DNA from: Xestospongia bergquistia
Taxonomy: Eukaryota > Porifera > Demospongiae > Haplosclerida > Petrosiidae
Assembly: GCA_963965975.1 (NCBI GenBank)
Contig: OZ014411.1
Coordinates: 7,549,001-7,613,000 of the forward strand
Direction of reading: 5' to 3'
DNA length: 64,000 nucleotides
The notes under the pieces were generated by a model. The model searched no databases. It had not been told where the DNA came from and was given only the letters and a program-made list of their open reading frames with translations. The position numbers and the translations under genes are program-made. Of this stretch, positions 1-9,218 are shown piece after piece. The first letter of the stretch is position 1; every line of letters begins with the position of its first letter.

Positions 1-1103
1 TCATCAGATGAGAAAGTTATTTTCTCAGAGCTAGTGGTTACTGTTAAGAACATGTTAACATCAACTATAATCAGTTTGCCCTCAAATGAGAAGAATAGTC
101 TGATGCCAAAGATATTAGTGAAATTATATACCTGTATAGTGAGAACAACATTGTTATGCACAGTGTGTAACTGTTGCTTTTAAAAGACTTGTTGTGTCTA
201 TATTTTAAATACATTTTGTAAATTGACAAGTCACAGAATTTTGTTTCTGGTATATATTTGTCTGTGTATTCTAATGACAGTAATAGTGAATTAATAATTT
301 TTTATTATATAAGAATAAAAGAGCTAAATAACACAATCTGTAAGTGTCTCATTTCCTGTCAATAGAATACTGCTGGCCTCTCTAATTCAAGATACATTGG
401 AGGATAATGATCGTGTTTATAGTAGTTGTTGTATGTACATGTCTGCAAACATTTAATGAACATCATGTAATTAGCCTAGCCTGTATCCTCAAAAGGTTTA
501 TATAATAAGAGTTGTATGACAATCATGTCTTAGTATATTTATTGAGATATGAATAAAGTTGTCATACTTAAAACTAATTGAATATCAAGTCATTTAACCA
601 TGTCCTGGTTACTATAGTGTCATCTGTGAATGTAGCTAGCAGCTACGTGACTACCAATCATTTAGACATGCTTTGTTGAAACGTTATCCAATATTTCTTA
701 TTGTTAGAAACCATATACACGTTCATGTGTGGCATATAAGGTCAATATATGGGCTGATGCATATAAAAGTGACATACATTATTGAACATGCAGAATTATT
801 GTTATTCCAATCATCAGCAAAGGTCATGTCCACTTGCGCAGCATATGCATGGTGTTAGCTAGTAAGATTCATTTACTACAAATGATATGATGAGTAGGAG
901 AAGTAGTATATAAGCTGTTACTAAGTAAGCCATTGATATCTATGCTACAGTTTAGATACTCCTACTCACTACCGGACATACTTAATATTCCCATTGGATA
1001 ATGAATATCATTATCTTGCGTTCATATTATTGTGTTTTGGGTAGTCTTTCAGTCTAAGTAGTCTCTTTCTATTTTGCTCTACTGTTAATAATCCAGTTCA
1101 GTT
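1..1103. other. Upstream flank of PLAC8 cluster, part of a ~2.8 kb tandem duplication
   Basis: No convincing coding region. The stretch from about 321 to 600 recurs in diverged form at about 3000-3240: a tract beginning with ACACAATCT and a later block containing ATGTCTGCAAACATT and GTTGTATGACA are shared. This marks the left part of a duplicated segment that also contains the genes at 1104 and 1820. The short reading frame at 673-858 has no family features and is treated as chance. Confidence 0.6.
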
Positions 1104-1535
1104 ATGGGTGAATGGCAGAATGGTTTGTTTGGTTGCTTTGGTGACTGCACAACTTGTAAGTGTTTCTAATGTTGTTTTGTTTTTATAATCTTTGCAAAAA
1201 TCTTAGGTCTACTCTCATTTTTGTGTCCATGTATCCAATTTGGACGCAATGCGGAGGCGTTAGGAGAGAGCTGCTGCATGTATGCTCTATCTACGTATGT
1301 TCCTATTCTGGGAATCTACTGTCGAACATCAGTCAGAGGAAGAATCAGAGAGCAAAAAGGAATTGAAGGATCTTGCTTCAAGGATCTTATATGTTCATTG
1401 TGCTGTAGTCCATGTGCATTAGCTCAGGAAGGACAGGTATTTGCTGCAATAGCTACATATGTATTGTATTGCCCCTGTCTTTCTCATCTTTAGGAGCTGA
1501 ATGGACCAGGAAATCAAGCCATGGTTCGGGAATAG
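1104..1535 (+). CDS. PLAC8-domain cysteine-rich protein (cluster gene 1)
   Basis: Three exons: 1104-1155, 1207-1436 and 1494-1535, giving 107 aa. The junctions are GT-AG; the first splits a Cys codon (T|GT) and the second falls after CAG. Visible PLAC8 features are the N-terminal WQNGLFGCFGDCTTC, then CPCIQFGRNAEALGESC, a moderately hydrophobic YVPILGIYC stretch, RGRIREQKGIEGSC, and the terminal Cys cluster CSLCCSPCALAQE. The protein ends in MVRE. PLAC8 proteins (placenta-specific 8, cornifelin, plant PCR/FWL) are small membrane-associated cysteine-rich proteins with roles from metal handling to differentiation; the role here cannot be told. ATTAAA at 1734-1739 is a possible poly(A) signal. 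The ATG was chosen because every paralogue begins at the same place before W-x-N/H-G. Confidence 0.9.
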
Positions 1536-1819
1536 ATTGATTACGAAGATAAGAGATATTAAGCTGTACCAGTCTGTAGTGTACTAGTGTAAACCCTATA
1601 CATATAGTCTTTAGGTTTTTTTGAATTTTGTTTATCTCTTCTTCATTTTGTAAAGTGGATAATGCATTTTACTTTTTAAACAAGATTTTGTCTTTACAAT
1701 TGCTTGGAACTGCATGTTTTATTTGTATGCAATATTAAACTCTGATCTTGGGTAGAATTGTGCAGCTGGTTTACTGAGCTATCTACGAAACTTCTTTTGA
1801 AAGCCAAAACTTGATTAGA

Positions 1820-2106
1820 ATGAGTGGTCAATGGCAGAATGATATTTTTGGCTTCTTTGGTGACTGTACAGCATGTAAGATTTTACAATCTTACTTGTTG
1901 ATTTATCTTTTTTGTATACAGGTGTTCTCTCTTTTATATGCCCATGTATCTGATTTTGTCAAATGCAGAGGCTGTTGATGATAGTTGCTTAATGTATGCC
2001 CTGGACCTTTAATGTCGTAAATTTGTCAATGGAAAGAGAAGGTAATTTACGGGTATTGCATAAATAATGTTTAAAGTCACTGTGTGCTTTAGCTCAAGAA
2101 GCACAA
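1820..2106 (+). pseudogene. PLAC8 pseudogene (cluster copy 2)
   Basis: Exon 1 (1820-1874) is still readable as MSGQWQND followed by FGFFGDCTA, with a GTAAG donor. Exon 2 starts at 1922 after ACAG, but the codon for Gln in CPCIQFG has become TGA. One base is missing in the following FGRNAEA segment, and roughly 80 bases in the middle of the exon are lost. The tail is recognisable from CTTTAGCTCAAGAAGCACAA (ending 2106). No exon 3 was found. Closest relative in the window is the gene at 4662, which has the same MS-x-QWQN start and the same upstream sequence, so this is its decayed duplicate. Confidence 0.85.
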
Positions 2107-4001
2107 ATATGTAGACTAAATACATACATTAATAATGTATTCATTCAATAATATAATCATCATTTGTAGCATAGCTTAACAAAAATTGAAGTGCTGCCAT
2201 TGACTGACCTCTCAGAATGTGCTGACCTAGGTGTGTCATTATACTGATTAACCTATCAAATAGATTTGACCAAGATAATAGAATATTCAACTGATGTAGT
2301 AAGCTATATATGCATAATAGTTTGTATTGTTTGATATCTGGTTACTATGCACATAATTTCGTTAAATTATGAATACACTACTAGTATGCTAGTAATATAC
2401 ATGTATACTGAAGTTAGATTCCAAGAAGATATAAAGAGAATTGACTATATGTATGCAAATACCTGTCATAAGTCACTATTCACTGCCAAGCTTTGATATA
2501 TAATTATAGGTGTCACAAATGCATATTATCTATTGACATGAATGTCCTAGAGAAGACATAAAAAAACAAGTCCACTTGATACCAATAGCTTGCCCTTGAC
2601 TTTGACCTCAAATATTTTAATTTGGCTTCATATTTTTCCAAGACATTAGTTTATGTGTCATTTACATGTACTGCTCCATTTAACAGTCATAATTTAAATC
2701 ATGTTATTACACAATGGCTAACTATATGGATTTTAATCAATTTACGCTAAAAATAGAACATATAGATGACAACGATATTCACACTAAATTCTAGCATGGC
2801 AGTCTGTTTCTGTTCCTTTTAAAATGCTATTGTGTGTGTACTTTTAATAACATCTTTTGTCATGTGATGCAATGTAAACCATAGTACTACAAGTATTCCT
2901 TAGATCATATACATGACAATATGGTATCACATAACTTGTCTATAGCGTATGATAGTCTCAGTTGGCTGACAGATTAGTAGTAAATGGGTTAATTGATAAA
3001 GAGAACACAATCTTTAAGTGTTTCCTTTCCTGTCAATTAAGGCCTCTATATGTGTAGGATAAGGAGAATGTTTGGTAGTAGTTAACATTGTTATAGGTAG
3101 ATGTCTGCAAACATTAATTGAACATCATGTCATTAAGCCTGTATTATCAATTGATTGATATAATGAAAGTTGTATGACATTCATCTCTTAGTGTGTTCAT
3201 TGAAGTATGACATATTAATAGGGTTGTCATACTAAACCATTATTCAGTGTTGTGTCATGCTTTTGTTGAAATGCACATGTAATCTAGGATTTCATATAAT
3301 TAGAAACCATATACAACTATTGCTAGTATAATGTTAGTATAATTATGGAGTGGTGCATACAATAGTGACATATATTACATATGATACAGAGTTATTGATC
3401 ACACGTTGTATGTATCTGTAGATATTGTAGTCACCAGCAAAGGTCATGTACCTCTTACATAGCACATGATGTTAGTTTGTAAGATACATTTACTACAGCT
3501 CTGCTGACATGATGTGTAGGTATAATTAGTATTGTGTATAAGCTTTAACAAGTTTGATAAGGATACTACTGTTTGAATAATTATAAAATCTACATTCCTA
3601 TTCCTATTGGATGTCATTGAGTATGCCCCATTAGATAATGAATATTTTTTAACATTCATATGATCTTAGGAAAGTTGAAGTTTCTCGGTTGGTGTGTGGC
3701 TTGTCTGGAAATATGTAAGTTGTCAAGTTGCTTGATTATATAAAATAACACGCATTGACAGTTGCAATCTAATGGGTGTGGTGAATGAAAACATGGCTGC
3801 CAAATGCGTGTGAGTAACCAATTTTTGTTTCATTTGTTTTGTGTTGTTGATTCATTATTACATTTTAATAATCAGAGAAGCTGAAAAATGGTCCGACTAG
3901 TTCCTACGCCCTTGTCATACTTTTAGGTATAGTCTGTCAGTTCCTCTCTACTCTTCTTCCTGTCAGTTTTAAGGACATGATATATTGCTATGTTTGTCTA
4001 A
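2107..4001. other. Intergenic, second copy of cluster upstream flank
   Basis: No gene supported. About 3000-3240 repeats 321-575 with substitutions and small indels, so this is the second unit of the tandem duplication. The antisense frame at 3444-3659 shows no family features. Confidence 0.55.
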
Positions 4002-4320
4002 CAGAATATTTTGTTTGGTTGCTTCATAACTGATGAAGATTTGAAAATGGTTTTGTATCAGCAATTATATAGTCTAGTTGAGACAGTCAAAGTCTACTCT
4101 CATTTTTCTGTCCATGTATCTAATTTGAACACAATACTGAGGTCTTAGGAGAGAACTGTTTAATGTATGATTTGTCAATGTTTCTTCCTATTCAGGAAAT
4201 CAACTGTCGAATAGCAGTCAGAGGAAGAGTCAGAAAGTAAAAGGAATCGAAGGACCTTGCTTCAACAGTCTCTTATGTTCATGGTGCTGCAGTCGATGTG
4301 CATTAGCTCAGAGAGGACAG
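4002..4320 (+). pseudogene. PLAC8 pseudogene (cluster copy 3, decayed copy of gene 1)
   Basis: A degraded exon 1 is visible at about 4002-4031 (CAGAAT..TTGTTTGGTTGCTT), without an ATG-led frame. The exon 2 remnant runs from about 4092 to 4320. Its acceptor has lost a G of AG|GT, the Gln codon after CPCI has become TAA, and the Glu/Gln part of the RIREQK motif is lost. The tail GTGCATTAGCTCAGAGAGGA followed by CAG|GTATTT matches gene 1 better than gene 3. Its terminal exon and 3' UTR are not downstream in normal orientation but appear reversed just after it. Confidence 0.8.
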
Positions 4321-4387
4321 GTATTTACTTTAAACTGTATTAGTTACATATTGTATTGCCACTATCTTTGTCATATCTATGGCTGTT

Positions 4388-4560
4388 TTAAAATCTTTTC
4401 AAAGGAAATGCATTATCCACTTTACAAAATGAAGCACAGAACAATGAATGCAAATGCTTGAATACTATGTATGTATAAGATCTATACTTGCACACTAGTG
4501 ACTGGTACAACTTAATGTCTGTGTCTTCCCATTGATTTCCAAGTTTACTGCATTGGTTGC
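4388..4560 (-). pseudogene. Inverted terminal-exon/3' UTR remnant of the preceding PLAC8 pseudogene
   Basis: Reverse-complementing this stretch gives sequence closely similar to the end of gene 1: GGAAATCAA from exon 3 (about 1509), AAGCTGTACCAGTC (1561 on), and the 3' UTR block ATTTTGTAAAGTGGATAATG (around 1650). Immediately downstream the gene-1-like order resumes in the normal orientation (GAACTCTGACCTTGG against AAACTCTGATCTTGG). This is therefore a local inversion inside the duplicated unit. The antisense 90-codon frame here is a by-product, not a gene. Confidence 0.65.
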
Positions 4561-4661
4561 TATAGGCATGGCATATGAATGCTATTGAACTCTGACCTTG
4601 GGTGTAACTGCACAAACTATCATAACACTGAGCAGTCTCTTTTGAAATAACTTTGATCAAA

Positions 4662-5309
4662 ATGAGTAGTCAATGGCAGAATGGTATCTTTGGCTGTTTT
4701 GGTGACTGTACAACATGTAAGATATTACAAACTCACTTTTGTTGATTTATCTTTTTGTATACAGGTCTTCTCTCTTTTCTATGCCCATGTATCCAATTTG
4801 GTCGAAATGCAGAGGCTGTTGGTGAAAGTTGCCTAATGTATGCTCTGTCACAGTTTGTCCCTATTCTGGACCTTTACTGTCGTACCATTGTGAGAGGAAA
4901 GATCAGGCAACAGAAGGCAATTGATGGATCTTGCTTAAATGATCTTATATGTCACATTTTCTGTGAACCATGTGCTTTGGCTCAAGAAGCACAGGTATGT
5001 AGATTTAATAGTCACTTTATTAATGCATCCACTCAATAACTTAGTTACTATTCACCTAAATAATCATATATACTGAATGTATATATAAAATACTTATTGT
5101 GTGTATTAATTAGTATATAAGTAGTTTACATAAATGTTAACTTTGAGGAGTGCATCTTTTATTCTATATCATGTCTGCATGAGACTAAGATTAACTTAAA
5201 AGAATTTATCAGTTTTCATATTTCCATTAATTAAATTGTTCACAATGCAAATTTTATATATTAACAGGAGCTTAAAGGTCCAAGTGGTCAGTCCATGGTT
5301 CGAGAATAG
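4662..5309 (+). CDS. PLAC8-domain cysteine-rich protein (cluster gene 3)
   Basis: Exons 4662-4716, 4765-4994 and 5268-5309; 108 aa. Exon sizes 55/230/42 and phases match its neighbours. It shows the PLAC8 order: WQNGIFGCFGDCTTC, CPCIQFGRNAEAVGESC, YCRTIVRGKIRQQKAIDGSC, then a slightly divergent terminal cluster CHIFCEPCALAQEAQ and the MVRE end. Intron 1 is only 48 nt. ATTAAA at 5453-5458 may be the poly(A) signal. It is the surviving partner of the pseudogene at 1820. Confidence 0.9.
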
Positions 5310-5685
5310 ATTGTCACTTCAGAGACAGATAAACAATTGCTGCAAACAAGTTATTGCTTATAGATAAATTCTTATTTAGACAGTATTATTTTAGATTCGA
5401 CATCATGTGCATAGAGCTGACACTATTATATGAATAATGTATATTATTTTTTATTAAAGCTTCACACAAAGGAACCAATGACCTTTTTACAGGTAATTTT
5501 AACCAGTTTCATGCTCCCAAAGGAGAATGAATAACATTTAAATGTGGGTGGTATGATGGCAATTTTTTGGGGTGAAACTGCATAAGCTGGTGGGATACAC
5601 CCATTTAGTGGCAGTTTGACTGTTTTACAGTAGTAAGCTCTGAAGTGTCTCTCATTTGTAACCTTTCTGAAGAACATATTGCACA
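5310..5685. other. Short intergenic spacer
   Basis: Holds the 3' UTR of the gene ending at 5309 and the promoter side of the gene starting at 5686. The antisense frame 5462-5734 overlaps exon 1 of the next gene and has no family features. Nothing else is seen. Confidence 0.6.
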
Positions 5686-6176
5686 ATGGGTGAATGGCAG
5701 AATGGTCTCTTTGGTTGCTTTGGCGACTGTACAACCTGTAAGTAAACTATTTATACTGTGATATTGTCAAATGTAAACTTTATATAGGTCTTCTCTCCTT
5801 CTTCTGCCCATGCATCCAATTTGGACGCAATTCTGAGGCTCTTGGAGAGAGCTGTGTCACATATGCTCTCTCACAAGTTGTTCCTTTGCTGAATCTTTAT
5901 TGCCGATCAGTAATTAGGGGAAAGATTAGAGAGCAAAAAGGAATCGAAGGATCTTTCATTATGGATCTTTTACTTGCACTTTTGTGTGGTCCATGTACAT
6001 TGGCTCAGGAAGCACTGGTATGTAAAACACATGTCTGTAAATTAAAGCAAGCAATCATGTTTAGTTTTGGTAACTGCACGTGTCTCATGCAGTTAGTTAA
6101 CTATTCTGCAAAATCATTTTTTGTTTTTTTTTAGGAATTGGCTGGTCCTAGGGGTCAGTCAATGAGTCGTGAATAA
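5686..6176 (+). CDS. PLAC8-domain cysteine-rich protein (cluster gene 4)
   Basis: Exons 5686-5737, 5788-6017 and 6135-6176; 107 aa. The start MGEWQNGLFGCFGDC is as in gene 1. Exon 2 carries CPCIQFGRNSEALGESC, SVIRGKIREQKGIEGS and CGPCTLAQEA. Ahead of FIMDLL the usual Cys of the GSC motif is Phe, and the family KDL is changed to MDL. Exon 3 follows a T-rich acceptor and ends MSRE. AATAAA at 6205-6210 is a good poly(A) signal. Introns are 50 and 117 nt. Confidence 0.9.
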
Positions 6177-6662
6177 GAAGTTTCATATAATAATATTACT
6201 TTGAAATAAAGAACATTACGTTTACTTGATTAGTTGTACCTAAAAGGACTTTCTATTTAGTTTTGTAAAGTCAGATTATGCTAATTATATACTTAATATT
6301 TATATGCTTAACTTTTGGATCCTTTTATCTCTTATATTGCTAACTGTTTTTATGCGAAAATGTTAACTTAGTATAATGTTTAAAAAGTTATGTCGCAAAA
6401 AAAACGAAGTAAGCATTTGAAGGGCGTTTTACACCTATTTCTCAAATCTCAAACGACGATGAATAATTCAATATTGCACGTGCAACAATCATCATCGAGG
6501 GCGTGTTAGTTTTCTTCCTTTTTAGGTAAAAAATCAGTTGTTACCAAAATTAGTGTTACTAATAATAGTTGCAACAGCAGGAAAATCATTGGGAGTTATT
6601 ATAGTAGACTTTAGTCGACAGACGTTGGAGCAATTGGAAAGAACTGCTATTAAATAGCAACA
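6177..6662. other. Intergenic spacer
   Basis: 3' UTR and promoter region between adjacent PLAC8 genes. Nothing beyond the AATAAA noted with gene 4 was recognised. Confidence 0.5.
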
Positions 6663-7105
6663 ATGTCCAGAGAATGGAGTAACGGAATCTTCGGTTGCTT
6701 TGGTGACTGTACCACCTGTAAATAATAAAGTTATATTTTTTATTCTATTTTTGAGTTTTGTAGGTCTTCTCTCCTTCTTCTGCCCATGCATCCAATTTGG
6801 GCGCAATGCTGAGGCTCTTGGAGAGAGCTGTGTCACGTACGCTCTCTCACAATTTGTTCCAATTCTTAACATTTATTGTAAGACTATGGTGAGAGGCAGG
6901 ATTAGGGAACAAAAAGGAATTGAAGGAACGTGCCTGAAGGACTTTCTTTGCTCTTGGTGCTGCTATAAGTGCACAATTGCTCAGGAAGCACAGGTATGTG
7001 GCCTGTCTAGCTAAACTGCTTTAATATTTTGACCTTTATTGATGTTTATTATAATTTACTCAGGAGTTGCAAGGACCTGGTGGTCAGAACATGGTTCGTG
7101 AATGA
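6663..7105 (+). CDS. PLAC8-domain cysteine-rich protein (cluster gene 5)
   Basis: Exons 6663-6717, 6764-6993 and 7064-7105; 108 aa. It begins MSREWSNGIFGCFGDCTTC. Exon 2 has CPCIQFGRNAEALGESC, YCKTMVRGRIREQKGIEGTC, then CSWCCYKCTIAQEAQ. The end is MVRE. AATAAA lies at 7163-7168. From about 6775 onward (exon 2, exon 3, 3' UTR, next promoter, next exon 1 and intron 1) the sequence is almost identical to the segment one unit downstream, showing a recent tandem duplication. Confidence 0.92.
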
Positions 7106-7446
7106 ACAGACCATAATCGTTCTTATTAATTATATAATTTTGTAGTTGATTTTCATGATAAAAATAAACCTGGAATCAATGAATTTTGTTTTTTTGTAAC
7201 TAATGTATACTTTATGCTTTTCTAAATTGATCGTCTTTTTGCCAAAATGTTAATAAATAAAATGTTTTTTTTTTGTCAATTGTTTAGCGCCATGTGTGGA
7301 AGGAGGAGCAAATAGTAACTCTTAATTAAGAGGTGGAGCTAGTTATAATAATATTGACCGCAAAACATTTAGCGCTTCAGTCTATAGTGTCAGTAAGTGC
7401 AGTCGAAGAAAGCGGTTGAAGATAGTTATACGTTAAAATCGCAAAG
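7106..7446. promoter_or_regulatory. Duplicated 3' UTR/promoter segment, copy 1
   Basis: Contains the gene 5 poly(A) signal and the upstream region of gene 6. It is nearly identical to 7905-8253. Shared landmarks are GGAAGGAGGAGCAAATAG, CTTAATTAAGAGGTGGAGC and AACATTTAGCGCTTCAGTC. Two adjacent genes therefore start from essentially the same promoter sequence, the downstream copy having an extra 11-nt CCCAATTTGAC-type insertion. Individual factor sites cannot be assigned. Confidence 0.6.
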
Positions 7447-7904
7447 ATGTCTGGTGAATGGAGTAACGGAATCTTTGGTTGCTTTGGCGACTGCACAACG
7501 TGTAAGTAAACTATTTAAACACTGCTCTTCTAAACCTAGTTTGTATTTAGGTCTACTCTCGTTTATCTGCCCATGCATCCAATTTGGGCGCAATGCAGAG
7601 GCTCTTGGAGAGAGCTGTGTCACGTACGCTCTCTCACAACTTGTTCCATTTCTTAACATTTATTGTAAGACTATGGTGAGAGGCAGGATTAGGGAACAAA
7701 AAGGAATCGAAGGGACGTGCCTGAAGGACCTTCTTTGCTCATGGTGCTGCTATGAGTGCACAATTGCTCAGGAGGCACAGGTATGTGTAGAACATGGCCA
7801 GACCGCCTGTCTAGCTTTACTAATATTTTGACCTTTATTGATGTTTATTATAATTTACTCAGGAGTTGCAAGGACCTGGTGGTCAGAACATGGTTCGTGA
7901 ATGA
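7447..7904 (+). CDS. PLAC8-domain cysteine-rich protein (cluster gene 6)
   Basis: Exons 7447-7501, 7551-7780 and 7863-7904; 108 aa. It starts MSGEWSNGIFGCFGDCTTC. Exon 2 is nearly the same as gene 5 (CPCIQFGRNAEALGESC, CSWCCYECTIAQEAQ). Exon 3 is identical to that of gene 5, and the 3' UTR with AATAAA (7962-7967) matches it too. Its exon 1 and intron 1 instead match gene 7. It is thus a junction copy of a roughly 800-bp tandem unit whose boundary lies near the exon 2 acceptor. Confidence 0.92.
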
Positions 7905-8253
7905 ACAGACCATAATCGTTCTTATTAATTATATAATTTTGTAGTTGATTTTCATGATAAAAATAAACCTGGAATCAATGAATTTTGTTTTTTTGTAACT
8001 AATGTATACTTTATGCTTTTCTAAATTGATCGTCTTTTTGCCAAAATGTTAATAAATAAAACGTTTTTTTGTCAATTGTTTAGCGTCATCTGTGGAAGGA
8101 GGAGCAAATAGTAACTCTTAATTAAGAGGTGGAGCTAGTTATAATAATATTGACCCCAATTTGACCGCAAAACATTTAGCGCTTCAGTCTATAGTGTCAG
8201 TAAGTGCAGTCGAAGAAAGCGGTTGAAGATAGTTATACGTTAAAATCGCAAAG

Positions 8254-8712
8254 ATGTCTGGTGAATGGAGTAATGGAATCTTTGGTTGCTTTGGCGACTG
8301 CACAACGTGTAAGTAAACTATTTAAACACTGCTCTTCTAAACCTAGTTTGTATGTAGGTTTACTCTCCTACTTTTGTCCATGCATCCAATTTGGGAACAA
8401 TGCAGAAGCTCTTGGAGAGAGCTGCTGTATGTACGCTCTTTCGATGTTCGTTCCTATCCTGGGTCTCTACTGTAGGACTTCTGTTAGAGGCAGAATCAGG
8501 GAACAAAAAGGGATCGAGGGATCGTGCATTAAGGATCTTCTTTGCGTTATATGCTGTACTTTTTGTTCATTAGCTCAAGAGGCTCAGGTACGCTACAATT
8601 TACGACATTACTATCTTTAAAAAAACACGTGAACGAACGTGTCTTACTGTTGATATTGTTTTTTTTCTAGGAATTGCAAGGACCTAAGGGCCAGTCCATG
8701 AGTCGTGAATGA
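8254..8712 (+). CDS. PLAC8-domain cysteine-rich protein (cluster gene 7)
   Basis: Exons 8254-8308, 8358-8587 and 8671-8712; 108 aa. Exon 1 and intron 1 are the same as gene 6 except for single changes. Exon 2 is clearly different: CPCIQFGNNAEALGESCC, MFVPILGLYCRTSVRGRIREQ, CVICCTFCSLAQEAQ, closer to gene 1. The conserved Arg of FGRNAEA is Asn. The end is MSRE. ATTAAA lies at 8760-8765. The gene appears mosaic, its 5' end shared with gene 6 and its body from an older lineage. Confidence 0.92.
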
Positions 8713-9218
8713 GCGGATAATATCAATTGTTGAGTTTAGTTATTATAGAGGATTTCAGAATTAAAACAGTAATTATTATTGTAATCATCAATTAGTTATT
8801 GGCTCAAACAACTGCACACATTTAATATAATGCCACATTTTTTAAAAAATTGTCCTCTATTATAAAAATAAAATAGGTGTACGTGATTTGGACACCATTT
8901 TTCTTCACGAAAGAGAAGGGTGGGATCTAGTAAAAATGTACTGCTTGTGTGCATGATAATCGTACAAACTGATGACGCAAAGTTTCACATACACTTCAAC
9001 TAGTTGTGTACGTAAAATAAACGTTTTTATGTCAAGCTTTATCAGTGCAATTTTAACTATAAGCAAATCAAAGCTTGAATTGTCACAATTTGTGCAGTCT
9101 TAACATTAATAAATAATAATAACTGGGGTATCTCCTTACGTGCAGTGACATCATGCATTCTATATACACTCACACGTGTGTAATATTTGTCAATGCAGAG
9201 CAAGTCTCTTCATAGAAA
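8713..9218. other. Intergenic spacer between PLAC8 genes 7 and 8
   Basis: No coding potential recognised. It contains the putative 3' UTR of gene 7 and the promoter side of gene 8. Confidence 0.5.

Noticed and set aside
4388..4660. 90-aa antisense gene
   Set aside because: The frame runs through an inverted remnant of PLAC8 3' sequence and into exon 1 of the next gene.
7397..7831. 144-aa uninterrupted PLAC8 protein read through intron 1
   Set aside because: The frame reads through a clear GT-AG intron; the conserved start and Cys codon split show the spliced form, as in all paralogues. The same applies to 8204-8620.
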